From NCBI RefSeq assembly GCF_030065545.1, contig NZ_JASJNC010000003.1, positions 422,251-486,250 on the forward strand: a stretch of DNA of 64,000 nt, read 5' to 3'. Made by a program: the position numbers and the translations under genes. Positions 27,687 through 39,181 of the stretch are shown in pieces (position 1 is the first letter of the stretch; each line of letters starts with the position of its first letter). A model generated the notes under the pieces. That model was not told where the DNA came from. It saw nothing but the letters and a program-made list of their open reading frames with translations, and ran no database searches. The DNA comes from Marinicella marina (GTDB lineage Bacteria; Pseudomonadota; Gammaproteobacteria; Xanthomonadales; Marinicellaceae).

Positions 27687-29849
27687 ATGCCACTCCACAC
27701 TAAATTATTGATGCTGTGTCTGTTGTTATTGATCCCTTCAATAGCAGCTGCCAAAGAGCGTCCAAAAATTGGCCTGGCATTGTCTGGCGGTGGCGCCAGA
27801 GGCATGGCGCACGTAGGTGTGCTCAAAGCGCTGGAAGAAAAAAACATACCGATAGATTACATTGCAGGCACATCCATGGGAAGTATTGTGGGCGGCCTTT
27901 ACGCCACTGGTATGAGCCCAGAAGATCTAGAGTGGGCCATTCAATCGGTTGATTGGGACGATGCCCTGAAACCGTCACCCAAAAGAAAGCTCAAAGACTA
28001 CCAACAAAGACAAGAGGAAAAAGACTATTTTGCTGATTTAGAGATTGGTATTTCAAAAGAAGGTGCTAAATCAGGTACAGGACTGGCTGGTGACCACAAA
28101 GTGATGTTGGAATTACAAAGGTTAGTCGGCACTTTCAATGAACAAGACTTCAACCAATTTCCCATACCATACCGGGCGGTGACCACAGACCTCAATGAGG
28201 GCGAACCTTATGTTATTGAGCATGGCGACTTGGCCATGGCCATGAGGGCGTCGATGGCAGTACCTCTGGTTTTTGGACCGGTAAAACACCAAGGCAGGAT
28301 GTTGGTTGATGGTGGCATGCTGAATAACTTACCGGTGGATGTGGTCAGAGCGATGGGCGCGGACATTGTAATTGCAGTGAACATTTCATCGCCTTTGGCC
28401 AAAGTCAATGAGGAATCCTCGGTACTTGCTGTAACCTACCAAAGCATTGATGTGGCGTTGGTACAAAATACCAAACGTTCATTGAAACAAGCTGATATCG
28501 TGATTCAACCTGAACTAGAAGGCATTGATGCAGGGATGTTCAATCGAGCCGAAGACATGATCAATGACGGCTATTTAAGCACTTATGCAATTTCTGAGAA
28601 ATTACACGCTCTGAGACTACCTGAACATCAATACATCACCCATTTGGAAAGCCGCAATTTTCTGCCACGAGAAATTCCCAGCCGCATTCGCTATGTCGAG
28701 TTCACTGGCAACAAAAGAACTTCTTCATCACGCCTGATGGCTAAGGCAGATGAATTGATTGGTCAAGAGTTCAAAGCCAAACTGGTGCAAGACTTTGTTG
28801 ATCAAGTGGTCGCCAAAGAAGAAGACATTCAGGTCATCACCTACCACGTCGCTGAAAACGATGAGAAAAACAAAGGCATCGTTTTTAAAGTCCAGGAAAA
28901 ACGTTGGGGGCCTGATTACCTCAAATTCGGGCTGAAAGTGGCCGATGATTTCGACTCAAATACCTTGATATCATTGTTGGTACGACACCACCGTTACAAC
29001 ATCAACAGCAAAGGCGGCCGCTGGATCAACGATTTAAGTATTGGCTCAATCCTATCGTGGCAAAGTGAACTCTATCAACCGCTGGATTTTGAAAGCACTT
29101 ATTTTGCCACCGCCAACATCGACACCATCAAAGACACACGGCGATTTTATAACGGCTTGGATGCCACCGGTGAATACGACCACAAAAAATTTGGTTTCGG
29201 CTTTAACTTGGGATACAACCCAGACATCAACAGCGAACTCAGGGCTGGTATTTGGTATTTAGATGAGAGTATCGTGCCAGTTATTAATGACATCGATTTT
29301 GAAACCGCGATCAATCGCACCATTGGACTGAAAGTCAATTATGGTTATGACACCTTAGATAAGGTCATCGGTGCCAGAAACGGCTACGACATCAAAGCTG
29401 AGTTAGGAATTTTTGACCGGGTCCAATTCCTTAGTTTTGACGGCTTTAAGCGTTTTCCTTTTTTCGAAAAATCAGCCGCCCACCTGCGGGTTAAGTTTGA
29501 TTTCACTGATCTGGTGGACAATGATGAGTATTTCAAAGCCTATGGTGGCATTGATGATTTTGCAGGCTACCCCACACAGTCTTTGTTAGGCTTAAATGCG
29601 TTTTTATTTGAGCTGGGTTGGTACACACCATTCAGTTCATTGGATCTACCCATCATTGGTGCACCCGATTTGACATTCAAAACCCACTGGGGCAATGTCT
29701 GGCAACGAAACATCAATATAGAAGACATGATTTACGGTTTTTCTGCCGGTGTTTCATTTGATGTACAGGATACTGTGATGTTCCTTGGCACCGGTTACAG
29801 CCATGATGGTGAAGCGCGTTTTTATCTGCGTTTAGGTACCGGATTTTAA
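27687..29849 (+). CDS. Patatin/beta-barrel protein, PlpD-like (type Vd secretion)
   Basis: The 720-residue protein has a signal peptide (1-22) and a patatin domain with GGGARG at 34-39, nucleophile Ser63 in GTSMGS and Asp207 in VDGGM. A POTRA-like segment follows (about 335-395, starting SRIRYVEFTGN), then a C-terminal bacterial surface antigen/BamA-like barrel ending in a terminal Phe (LRLGTGF). This is the architecture of PlpD-type (Vd) autotransporters, in which a lipase is exported through its own barrel. It lies 131 bp downstream of the DegS-like gene. Confidence 0.92.
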   Translation: MPLHTKLLMLCLLLLIPSIAAAKERPKIGLALSGGGARGMAHVGVLKALEEKNIPIDYIAGTSMGSIVGGLYATGMSPEDLEWAIQSVDWDDALKPSPKRKLKDYQQRQEEKDYFADLEIGISKEGAKSGTGLAGDHKVMLELQRLVGTFNEQDFNQFPIPYRAVTTDLNEGEPYVIEHGDLAMAMRASMAVPLVFGPVKHQGRMLVDGGMLNNLPVDVVRAMGADIVIAVNISSPLAKVNEESSVLAVTYQSIDVALVQNTKRSLKQADIVIQPELEGIDAGMFNRAEDMINDGYLSTYAISEKLHALRLPEHQYITHLESRNFLPREIPSRIRYVEFTGNKRTSSSRLMAKADELIGQEFKAKLVQDFVDQVVAKEEDIQVITYHVAENDEKNKGIVFKVQEKRWGPDYLKFGLKVADDFDSNTLISLLVRHHRYNINSKGGRWINDLSIGSILSWQSELYQPLDFESTYFATANIDTIKDTRRFYNGLDATGEYDHKKFGFGFNLGYNPDINSELRAGIWYLDESIVPVINDIDFETAINRTIGLKVNYGYDTLDKVIGARNGYDIKAELGIFDRVQFLSFDGFKRFPFFEKSAAHLRVKFDFTDLVDNDEYFKAYGGIDDFAGYPTQSLLGLNAFLFELGWYTPFSSLDLPIIGAPDLTFKTHWGNVWQRNINIEDMIYGFSAGVSFDVQDTVMFLGTGYSHDGEARFYLRLGTGF

Positions 29850-29947
29850 ACACCTTACAAACAGTATATTAACAACCACTTAGCCAAATCTGAACACATC
29901 AACCTATATCATGAGCAGCAGTCAACCACAATGAACTGATAAAGAAC

Positions 29948-30337
29948 ATGCAAAAACCAAACACGTCACTACTGACTTTTTTCTTCACCCTGTCGGTGAG
30001 CACCAACACTTTGGCCCAAAACCCATTGGAATTGATTTTAGACGGCTACGCTTATGAAGTCTTCAGTGATGTACTGATTGACCTGCCTAACAAGACTTTT
30101 ACCATTGCTGACTCTGCAGCAAGTAATTGCCTTCAGCCATCAGGTTCAACTCCCTTGAACACGCCTGGCAACTTCACCCTTGAGACCAATAATCAGGACA
30201 TTGGTATTGAAAGGAATCGTTTGGTAGTTGCTGCGAACTTATTGTACTTGACCAGTGAAACCAGCAATTTGCTTTGTGATGATGGAGTTTTTGTCGATCA
30301 GATTTTTGTCCAAAGTTTCGATTCAACAGGTATTTAA
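29948..30337 (+). CDS. Small exported protein with C-terminal 'IFxxxF[DE]' tag
   Basis: The 129-residue protein has a signal peptide (residues 1-23, ending LAQN). The body has no family I recognise; it contains two cysteines that could form a disulfide (SNCLQ, LLCDDG). It ends with DQIFVQSFDSTGI, which resembles the end of the larger beta-helix protein at 33298 (DIIFKNGFETAGGIL). Secretion is predicted; function is unknown. It converges on ligA with 28 bp between the stops. Confidence 0.6.
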   Translation: MQKPNTSLLTFFFTLSVSTNTLAQNPLELILDGYAYEVFSDVLIDLPNKTFTIADSAASNCLQPSGSTPLNTPGNFTLETNNQDIGIERNRLVVAANLLYLTSETSNLLCDDGVFVDQIFVQSFDSTGI

Positions 30338-30365
30338 ATATTTATGCTTAAAGCCATAGGTGTTA

Positions 30366-33001
<2,636 letters not shown>

Positions 33002-33297
33002 AGTTTAATGATGCTAAAAAGATAAGTAAGTGAATCATACAAAAACCCTCTGAAGACTGCAACCAATTGCGACTGACGTTGCTTGACATTAACACAAATC
33101 TAGGCAGAACCTGACCAGCAAAAATGTATTTTTTGATAAAAAAAAGATGCATTCCATTCAAATATATGGCTTTTTGTTCATTTTTGTGATTGAAGTCTCG
33201 GTTTTATTTGGGAAAATAAAAAACTAAGGTGTAAAATAATGTTACAAAATTTGATAGGGAATCAAATTAATAAGTAAGAAAGATTCAGAGGTGAACA

Positions 33298-35187
33298 ATG
33301 AAAAAATTAATCTTAACAGCAGCCATCTTGTCAAGCACCACAGGTGTATTGGCAAGAGCGACATCAGAGGCGGAGAAACATGCCATAAATGTACAGGAAA
33401 ATCAAAAGGCTCAAGTGGTGAACAAAGGAGGCCCTGCATTCTACACCGTGGGTGATACCAATGACTGTGATTTCAGGCTGGGTACAACCAAAATTCAAGA
33501 TGCACTGGATGATGCACTGACTTTTGGGGTTCCCGAAGTCAGAGTTGCCATCGGCACCTACCAGGAAAACCTAACTATCAATGATTACAGCGTTACTTTG
33601 AAAGGTGGCTATGCCGATTGTGCTGCGGCCGTTGCTGATAATCAAACAGGGCTACCAAGCGCTACGGTTATCGAAGCAGCAACTGCTGATCCTGTGGTGC
33701 TGATCACTGGTAACACACAAAGAAATGTGATTACTTTAGACACTGTACAACTCACTGGAGGAACAGGTCAAGGTTTTGCTGCAGGCGGGGGATTAACATC
33801 CTTAAATTCCGATGCCAGTTTGAACCTGAACAACGTGTGGATTGATTTCAATACTGGGATTCTTGGTGGTGGTATCTCTTTGATACTCGGTGACACTGAT
33901 TTAGTTGCGTTCAACTTGATGGTAGCCAGTAACACTGCTGATGAAGGTGGTGGTATCTACTGTGATGGCAGTGGCACTTCATCGGTCTTTATTGATGGAG
34001 AAGCCAACAATGGCTATGGTATTTTTAATAACCAAGCCACCAGCGGCAATGGTGGTGGTGTGGCTCTGGTCAGTGGCTGTAATTTCACTTCCTATGTGGG
34101 CACTTCAGGCGGGTTTCTAGACCTCAAAGGCATTCAGGGTAACAGCGCCACAGAAAACGGCGGCGGTATTTATGCAGCCAGCGGCAGTACGGTGAACCTC
34201 AATGGTGCCCAATTCTGTTTCTTTGGTTGTAATGGCTACAACGAGGAACCCGTACTAGTGGCCGGCAACGAGGCCAATTCGGATGATGTTGATGGTGGCT
34301 TTGGAGGTGGTATCTATGCCACAGGCAGTGGCACAAGGGTTAACTTCACCAACGCTTTGATTGTTAACAACGATGCAGACCAAGGTGGCGGTATGTATTT
34401 GGCTGATTTGGCCGAAGCCACTGGCGGCATCGTCACCACTGACTTATTTGGCAACTCAATTGAATGTTGGAGCCCTGGCTCTTGTAATCAAGTCAATGAA
34501 AATACAGCATTAACTACTGGCGGTGCATTCCGATTGGATACAGGTGCCACTGCAGATCTTAACCGCACCCATATCCAAGGCAACCGTGCCAATTTTGGTA
34601 CTGCCGTTTATGCCTTAGCTGCTGATACCAGTTTTGAAGGTGAGGGCTTATTGGTAACCGGCAATGGCGATAATGGTGCCGATGGTTTCTCTGATAACAA
34701 TGTGTTCAGACTGCTCTCTGGGGCAACTATCAACCTCAGTTGGAGTACTGTTGCAGATAACAACATCAATAACGACGATGAAATTATTGATAACGGCTCA
34801 TCCAGTTTGAGACTGCAATCAAGTATTGTGCATGAAAACAACCCCGTTAACATATATGATTCATCTTCGCCTGTTGTTGGTGTGTTTGATTGCATGATAG
34901 TACATGAGGACACTTCGATTGTTGGCACCACTTTCGGCATCACTGTGGACGACCCTGAATTCATAGATCGTGCCAATGGTGATTACCACATTAATCCCAA
35001 CACATCACCAGCGGTCGATTATTGTGATGACTTCAATGCCCCAGAGTTTAGCGACTCAGATGGTGATGAGCGCGGCTTTGACTGGTCCAACATCAGTGAC
35101 AATTTTGGCTCTTTTGATGTCGGTTACGATGAACAAACTGACATCATATTCAAAAATGGATTTGAAACTGCCGGTGGCATTTTATAA
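33298..35187 (+). CDS. Large exported right-handed beta-helix protein with C-terminal tag
   Basis: The 629-residue protein has a signal peptide (1-19). Repeated strand-turn units rich in Asn, Gly and Asp follow (recurring GGGIY / GGGMY turns near residues 220-375), typical of a choice-of-anchor-Q style parallel beta-helix. Several cysteine pairs are present. It ends with TDIIFKNGFETAGGIL. Such proteins are secreted or surface exposed and may bind or cleave polysaccharide; no catalytic residues can be assigned. AGAGGTG precedes the ATG. A strong terminator follows. Confidence 0.8.
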   Translation: MKKLILTAAILSSTTGVLARATSEAEKHAINVQENQKAQVVNKGGPAFYTVGDTNDCDFRLGTTKIQDALDDALTFGVPEVRVAIGTYQENLTINDYSVTLKGGYADCAAAVADNQTGLPSATVIEAATADPVVLITGNTQRNVITLDTVQLTGGTGQGFAAGGGLTSLNSDASLNLNNVWIDFNTGILGGGISLILGDTDLVAFNLMVASNTADEGGGIYCDGSGTSSVFIDGEANNGYGIFNNQATSGNGGGVALVSGCNFTSYVGTSGGFLDLKGIQGNSATENGGGIYAASGSTVNLNGAQFCFFGCNGYNEEPVLVAGNEANSDDVDGGFGGGIYATGSGTRVNFTNALIVNNDADQGGGMYLADLAEATGGIVTTDLFGNSIECWSPGSCNQVNENTALTTGGAFRLDTGATADLNRTHIQGNRANFGTAVYALAADTSFEGEGLLVTGNGDNGADGFSDNNVFRLLSGATINLSWSTVADNNINNDDEIIDNGSSSLRLQSSIVHENNPVNIYDSSSPVVGVFDCMIVHEDTSIVGTTFGITVDDPEFIDRANGDYHINPNTSPAVDYCDDFNAPEFSDSDGDERGFDWSNISDNFGSFDVGYDEQTDIIFKNGFETAGGIL

Positions 35188-35233
35188 CATCAAGTAAGAG
35201 TAAAGAGCCTGGGACGGCTCAAGACTTAGTGAA

Positions 35234-35264
35234 AACCCCGGCAATGCTTTGCTGGGGTTTTTTT
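35234..35264 (+). terminator. Rho-independent terminator after the beta-helix gene
   Basis: AACCCCGGCAA and TTGCTGGGGTT form an 11-bp stem (one G-U pair) with a 4-nt loop, followed by TTTTTT. The convergent dehydrogenase gene ends at 35276, so it may serve both directions. Confidence 0.9.
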
Positions 35265-35275
35265 AATTCAATGAC

Positions 35276-35953
35276 TCAGAACAAATCAACGTAAAGCGCA
35301 GCCACATCCATTGGTTTGGCCAACGTTTCAGGGTTTTCTGCCGGCCAAGCTTTGGCTCGTAATTGGGTGTGCATCGGCGGCGGTGTCATGATTTCGACAT
35401 TCACACCTTGGTTCTCACACTCTTGGGCCAGAATCTTAGCAAACTGTTCTATCGCTGCTTTACCCACGCCATATTGTCCCCAATAGGCCTTGGCCAAAGT
35501 GCTTTGATCATCCGATGTAAATACAATGGTGCCTTTATTTTTCAATATCATTGGCAACAAGGCTTGGGTTAAAAAAATCGGCGAATTGACATTCACCTGC
35601 ATTTCTTTCAGCCACCTCGAAGCTTCATACAGCAAAAAGGGCGTTAAACTGCCGAATTCAGCAGCCGTATGAATCAGACCATCCAAGCCTGAAAAGTGTT
35701 GTTTGATGACTTTGGCCAGTTCCAGATAATCATTGGGTGTGGCACCAATCAAGTTCATCGGGTAAATCACTGGCTCTGGCAATTTCCTTTTGACCAATTC
35801 GTCGCACAAGCGATCCAGTGCCTTGGGGTTTTTATCGCTGACAATCAAATTGGCACCTTGTTGTGATAATTTCACAGCAAGGGCAGAGCCTAAACCGCCA
35901 CAAGCCCCGGTTAAAAAAATGGTTTTATTGCTTAATTTTAAGTCACCCGACAT
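35276..35953 (-). CDS. Short-chain dehydrogenase/reductase (YciK-like)
   Basis: The 225-residue protein has a Rossmann cofactor motif TGACGGLG at 15-22. The active-site serine region FTSDD is near 145-149, and Tyr161 and Lys165 form the YxxxK motif (YGVGK). It resembles YciK-type short-chain dehydrogenases, oxidoreductases of unknown substrate. The usual NNAG is replaced by HTAA, as seen in that subgroup. It stands alone on the minus strand, and its upstream region is shared with the divergent peptide transporter. Confidence 0.85.
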   Translation of the reverse strand: MSGDLKLSNKTIFLTGACGGLGSALAVKLSQQGANLIVSDKNPKALDRLCDELVKRKLPEPVIYPMNLIGATPNDYLELAKVIKQHFSGLDGLIHTAAEFGSLTPFLLYEASRWLKEMQVNVNSPIFLTQALLPMILKNKGTIVFTSDDQSTLAKAYWGQYGVGKAAIEQFAKILAQECENQGVNVEIMTPPPMHTQLRAKAWPAENPETLAKPMDVAALYVDLF

Positions 35954-36203
35954 GATGATTAACTCGAATAAGGTGGAAGAATTCTATCAGTTTTTTTTCA
36001 TAATAGAAAAATAAAATCAGATTAAGGTGATTTGTGTTTCACTTGCCAAATCATATTTAAAGCCATCACAACTGGTTAATAATTTGTATTAAGTTGTCGG
36101 CTGGCATTCAGAAAAGTTGTGTTATCATCTATGCCCTTGGTCGTGGTGTGGCTTTCTACCAAAGTGTGCGCTATGTAATTCTTAATCAAAAAACTATAAC
36201 AAT

Positions 36204-37754
36204 ATGAATACAACCAGTCAGCTAGACAACTCTACAGCGAATCTCGATCCTCAAGTCCTGAACCACCCGGCAGGACTTTTTATTTTATTCTTTACTGAAA
36301 TGTGGGAGCGTTTCAGTTACTACGGTATGCGGGCACTTTTGGTGCTCTTTTTGGTTACTGCCATCGATGGTGGGGGCTGGGGTTGGTCGCGTGAAAACGC
36401 CGCCATTTTGTATGCTTGGTATACTGGTTTGGTCTACTTGACACCACTGGTTGGTGGCTGGATTGCCGACAAGTTCTGGGGCTTTAAAACAGCTGTGGTT
36501 GTGGGTGCGTTGTTGATGACATTGGGGCATGCTGCTCTTGCTGTTGAAACCGTTTCAAGTTTCTATCTGGGCTTGGGCCTTTTGATTGTTGGTAACGGCC
36601 TGTTTAAGCCAAACATTTCTTCTATGGTCGGCGGATTGTATAAAGACGACACCAAGAAAGACGGCGCTTATACCATTTTTTATATGGGCATCAATGCCGG
36701 CGCGTTCTTGGGCATCATGCTGTGTGGCTACGTCGGTGAAACAGTTGGTTGGTCTTACGGCTTTGGACTGGCGGGCGTATTCATGTTCTTTGGCTTGTTA
36801 CAATTTTATTTTGCCCAAAGCGTATTTGGTGACAACGGAGCCAAACCGCAAAAAGCAATCGATTTAGACCCAAGTGAAGTGGCTGATACCAAACTGACCA
36901 ACATTGAAAAAGACCGCATCATAGTGATTGGTGTTTTATCACTTTTCGTTATTGTATTCTGGTGGGCGTTTGAACAAGCCGGTTCTTCTATGACAATATT
37001 TGCAAAAGACTACACCCAAAGAGTACTGACCGGAAGCACGGCAACCATATACGTCTGGGCCAATTTCTTTTTAACTGTGGTGCCCATACTGGTGGTCACA
37101 TGGGTCTTGGGGTTATTATTCAAGCAAACCTTCAAAACCATCCCGCTTTCAAATGCGTTCCTGGGCTTTAGTTTTGTCTTAATTTGGGCGATTGTGATTT
37201 GGAAAGTTTATACTGAGTTTTCTTCAGCCAGTGAAATTGAAGTGCCGGCCTCTTGGTTCGGTATTTTGAACTCTTTCTTCATCATCACCTTGGCACCTTT
37301 GTTCTCAAAAATTTGGGAATCAAAATACAACCCATCAGGCCCAGCTAAATTTGCTTTGGGCTTAATCTTCGCAGGTATCGGCTTTGCTTTCTTGGCCTAT
37401 GGTGCGATGGGCATTGAATCTGGTGCAAGTACTGCATCGGTATCTATGTTTTGGTTAATAGCTGCTTATTTCTTCCACACCACTGGCGAACTCTGCTTGT
37501 CTCCAGTAGGGCTGTCATATGTCAGTAAATTAACCCCTAAACGCTTACTTGGCCTGATGTTTGGCGTTTGGTTCTTAGCCAACTTCTTTGCCAACCTCTT
37601 AGGTGGTTTAACCGCCAGCACCATTGATGCGATGAATGAAGCCATTGGCTTATCTGGCTTTTTCTTGGTATTCACAGCGATACCAATTGCGGCAGGTTTG
37701 ATCATGTTCATCATCTCACCTTTCTTGAAAAAGCGCATGCACGGTATTCACTGA
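36204..37754 (+). CDS. Proton-dependent peptide transporter (POT family)
   Basis: The 516-residue polytopic protein shows POT/PTR2 signatures. FTEMWERFSYYGMRALL near residue 30 carries the ExxER-type proton/peptide site, and there are FYMGINAGAFLG, GNGLFKPNISSMVG, and FxxTxGELCLSPVGLS near 435. It takes up di- and tripeptides with protons across the inner membrane, fitting a protein-degrading lifestyle. Length is typical of bacterial DtpA/DtpT. A terminator follows the stop. Confidence 0.93.
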   Translation: MNTTSQLDNSTANLDPQVLNHPAGLFILFFTEMWERFSYYGMRALLVLFLVTAIDGGGWGWSRENAAILYAWYTGLVYLTPLVGGWIADKFWGFKTAVVVGALLMTLGHAALAVETVSSFYLGLGLLIVGNGLFKPNISSMVGGLYKDDTKKDGAYTIFYMGINAGAFLGIMLCGYVGETVGWSYGFGLAGVFMFFGLLQFYFAQSVFGDNGAKPQKAIDLDPSEVADTKLTNIEKDRIIVIGVLSLFVIVFWWAFEQAGSSMTIFAKDYTQRVLTGSTATIYVWANFFLTVVPILVVTWVLGLLFKQTFKTIPLSNAFLGFSFVLIWAIVIWKVYTEFSSASEIEVPASWFGILNSFFIITLAPLFSKIWESKYNPSGPAKFALGLIFAGIGFAFLAYGAMGIESGASTASVSMFWLIAAYFFHTTGELCLSPVGLSYVSKLTPKRLLGLMFGVWFLANFFANLLGGLTASTIDAMNEAIGLSGFFLVFTAIPIAAGLIMFIISPFLKKRMHGIH

Positions 37755-37776
37755 CTCTTGTGTTTTGAGTTTAAAG

Positions 37777-37809
37777 GCACCATGACTGAAAAGTGATGGT
37801 GCTTTTTTT
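37777..37809 (+). terminator. Terminator after the peptide transporter gene
   Basis: GCACCAT and ATGGTGC form a 7-bp stem around a 12-nt loop, followed by seven T. It lies 22 bp after the stop and 20 bp before the next start. Confidence 0.75.
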
Positions 37810-37828
37810 GTACCTGAGATTAAAAACT

Positions 37829-38128
37829 ATGCCTATTTATACTTATGAAAACCTCAACAAAGACCAGCACTGCACTTATTGCTTGGGTGGCTTTGATGTG
37901 ATGCAAAAACTCAGTGATAAAAAACTAACTCATTGCACCTATTGTGGCTATCCAGTTAAAAAAATCATCAGAAGCGTAAACCTCCAAGGCTCCATAACTG
38001 GCTCAAGCCAGTCCACATTGAGCCAAAAAAATATCGAAAAACAAGGCTTTACCCAATACCGCAAGGTTGGTAAAGGCAAATATGAAAAAAGCGCCGGTAA
38101 AGGCCCGGATACCATTGATGCAGATTAA
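37829..38128 (+). CDS. FmdB-type zinc-ribbon protein
   Basis: Taken from ATG 37829 (99 residues), where MPIYTYE matches the FmdB-family opening MPIYEY; a GTG or ATG further upstream would fall in the terminator. A zinc ribbon is formed by Cys15-x2-Cys18 and Cys36-x2-Cys39. The C-terminal part is Ser/Gly/Lys-rich and probably disordered. Proteins of this family are called putative regulators but their role is not established. The second half (KYEKSAGKGPDTI) is similar to many proteobacterial FmdB-like proteins. Confidence 0.8.
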   Translation: MPIYTYENLNKDQHCTYCLGGFDVMQKLSDKKLTHCTYCGYPVKKIIRSVNLQGSITGSSQSTLSQKNIEKQGFTQYRKVGKGKYEKSAGKGPDTIDAD

Positions 38129-38207
38129 GGCAAGAATCGGCCTCAATTTCACAAGCAATACACACCCCACTGATACAATCCGAAGGTTTTAACTTAGGGA
38201 GACACCA

Positions 38208-38969
38208 ATGAAAAAACTTTTAATCGCAGGCCTGTTTGCTGGCATGGCTATGACCGCTCAAGCAGATAATCACGAGCACTCAACATCCGACCTCATCAAA
38301 GAGGCGATGAAATCTGAATTGAGAACAGAGGCAGAGACGGACCGAGACAGAAATCGCAGACCGGTTCAAACCTTAGAGTTCTTTGGTTTGAAACATGACA
38401 TGAAAGTAGTTGAATTGGTACCCGGTGGTGGCTGGTACACGAAAATTCTGGCACCGGTATTGAAAGACGATGGCGAGTTGATAGTGGCTCTGGGTACTGG
38501 TCGTGTTGAAAGCATGATCAAAGACAACAAAGCATTGTCACACGTCCAAGTGGGTGCTGAAGCATCTAACATTTACCGCAAAGAAGGGGCTCGTTTCTAT
38601 TCCTTAGAAAATGCTGATTTGGGTGTTAAGAAAGTCGATATGGTATTGACCTTTAGAAACTACCACAATTTTGCTGAAGACGGTCGCATGGCGATGAACG
38701 ATGCTGCTTGGGAAGCTTTGAAAATGGGTGGCATATATGGAGTGGTTGACCACACCAGACGACACATGGAAGGCAACAACGACGAAAACCGCCGCCGTTT
38801 TGACCCAGTAAAGGCCATCAAAGAAATTCAAGCTGCTGGTTTCGAATTGGTGGATTTCTCTGACATACACTACAAAGCCGATGATGAGTTGGAATACGAA
38901 GTGGGCAGAAAATCAGTCACCGGTAACACCGATCGCTGGACGCTGAAGTTCAAAAAAGTGAAAAAATAA
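38208..38969 (+). CDS. Exported predicted SAM-methyltransferase
   Basis: The 253-residue protein has a convincing signal peptide (residues 1-19, AQA-DN) followed by a class I methyltransferase-like fold. VVELVPGGGWYTKILAPVL near residues 67-85 corresponds to motif I, and MVLTFRNYHNF to the post-motif region. This matches the group of 'predicted methyltransferases' that carry signal peptides (COG4798-like). How S-adenosylmethionine would be available outside the cytoplasm is unclear, so catalysis is uncertain. AGGGAG precedes the ATG, and a strong terminator follows. Confidence 0.82.
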   Translation: MKKLLIAGLFAGMAMTAQADNHEHSTSDLIKEAMKSELRTEAETDRDRNRRPVQTLEFFGLKHDMKVVELVPGGGWYTKILAPVLKDDGELIVALGTGRVESMIKDNKALSHVQVGAEASNIYRKEGARFYSLENADLGVKKVDMVLTFRNYHNFAEDGRMAMNDAAWEALKMGGIYGVVDHTRRHMEGNNDENRRRFDPVKAIKEIQAAGFELVDFSDIHYKADDELEYEVGRKSVTGNTDRWTLKFKKVKK

Positions 38970-38995
38970 TTTGGCAATCAAAGTTAGCCAATCAG

Positions 38996-39024
38996 AGCCA
39001 CTGGTTATTCCAGTGGCTTTTTTT
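38996..39024 (+). terminator. Terminator after the methyltransferase gene
   Basis: AGCCACTGG and CCAGTGGCT form a perfect 9-bp stem with a TTATT loop, followed by six T. It lies 27 bp after the stop codon. Confidence 0.92.
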
Positions 39025-39107
39025 ATGTCCAAAATATCGCTCATAACATATGCTTAGCTGTTACTTACAATTGCTGGTGTTGCACCACCGTTAAAAGTAA
39101 TAAAGGT

Positions 39108-39122
39108 ATGCCTATTTGATAT
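39108..39122. promoter_or_regulatory. LysR-type box upstream of cysJ (imperfect)
   Basis: ATGCCTATTTGATAT resembles ATACCTATTTGGTAT upstream of cysG (13 of 15 bases identical). The ATA-N9-TAT outline is one used by LysR-type regulators of the CysB/Nac kind. It lies 59 bp before the cysJ start. CysB binding is inferred. Confidence 0.35.
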
Positions 39123-39135
39123 TTCACAGCAGAAT

Positions 39136-39149
39136 TATAGACATCTATA
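39136..39149. promoter_or_regulatory. Candidate palindromic operator upstream of cysJ
   Basis: TATAGACATCTATA is a perfect 6-bp inverted repeat around CA, 32 bp before the cysJ start. The same element with symmetric changes, TTTAGACATCTAAA, lies upstream of cysG at 44688. The extended alignment is 17 of 20 bases. This suggests one dimeric regulator for both sulfur-assimilation operons. Confidence 0.5.
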
Positions 39150-39181
39150 CTTCCTTTTCATGTTTTTTATTTGGAAGTTAA

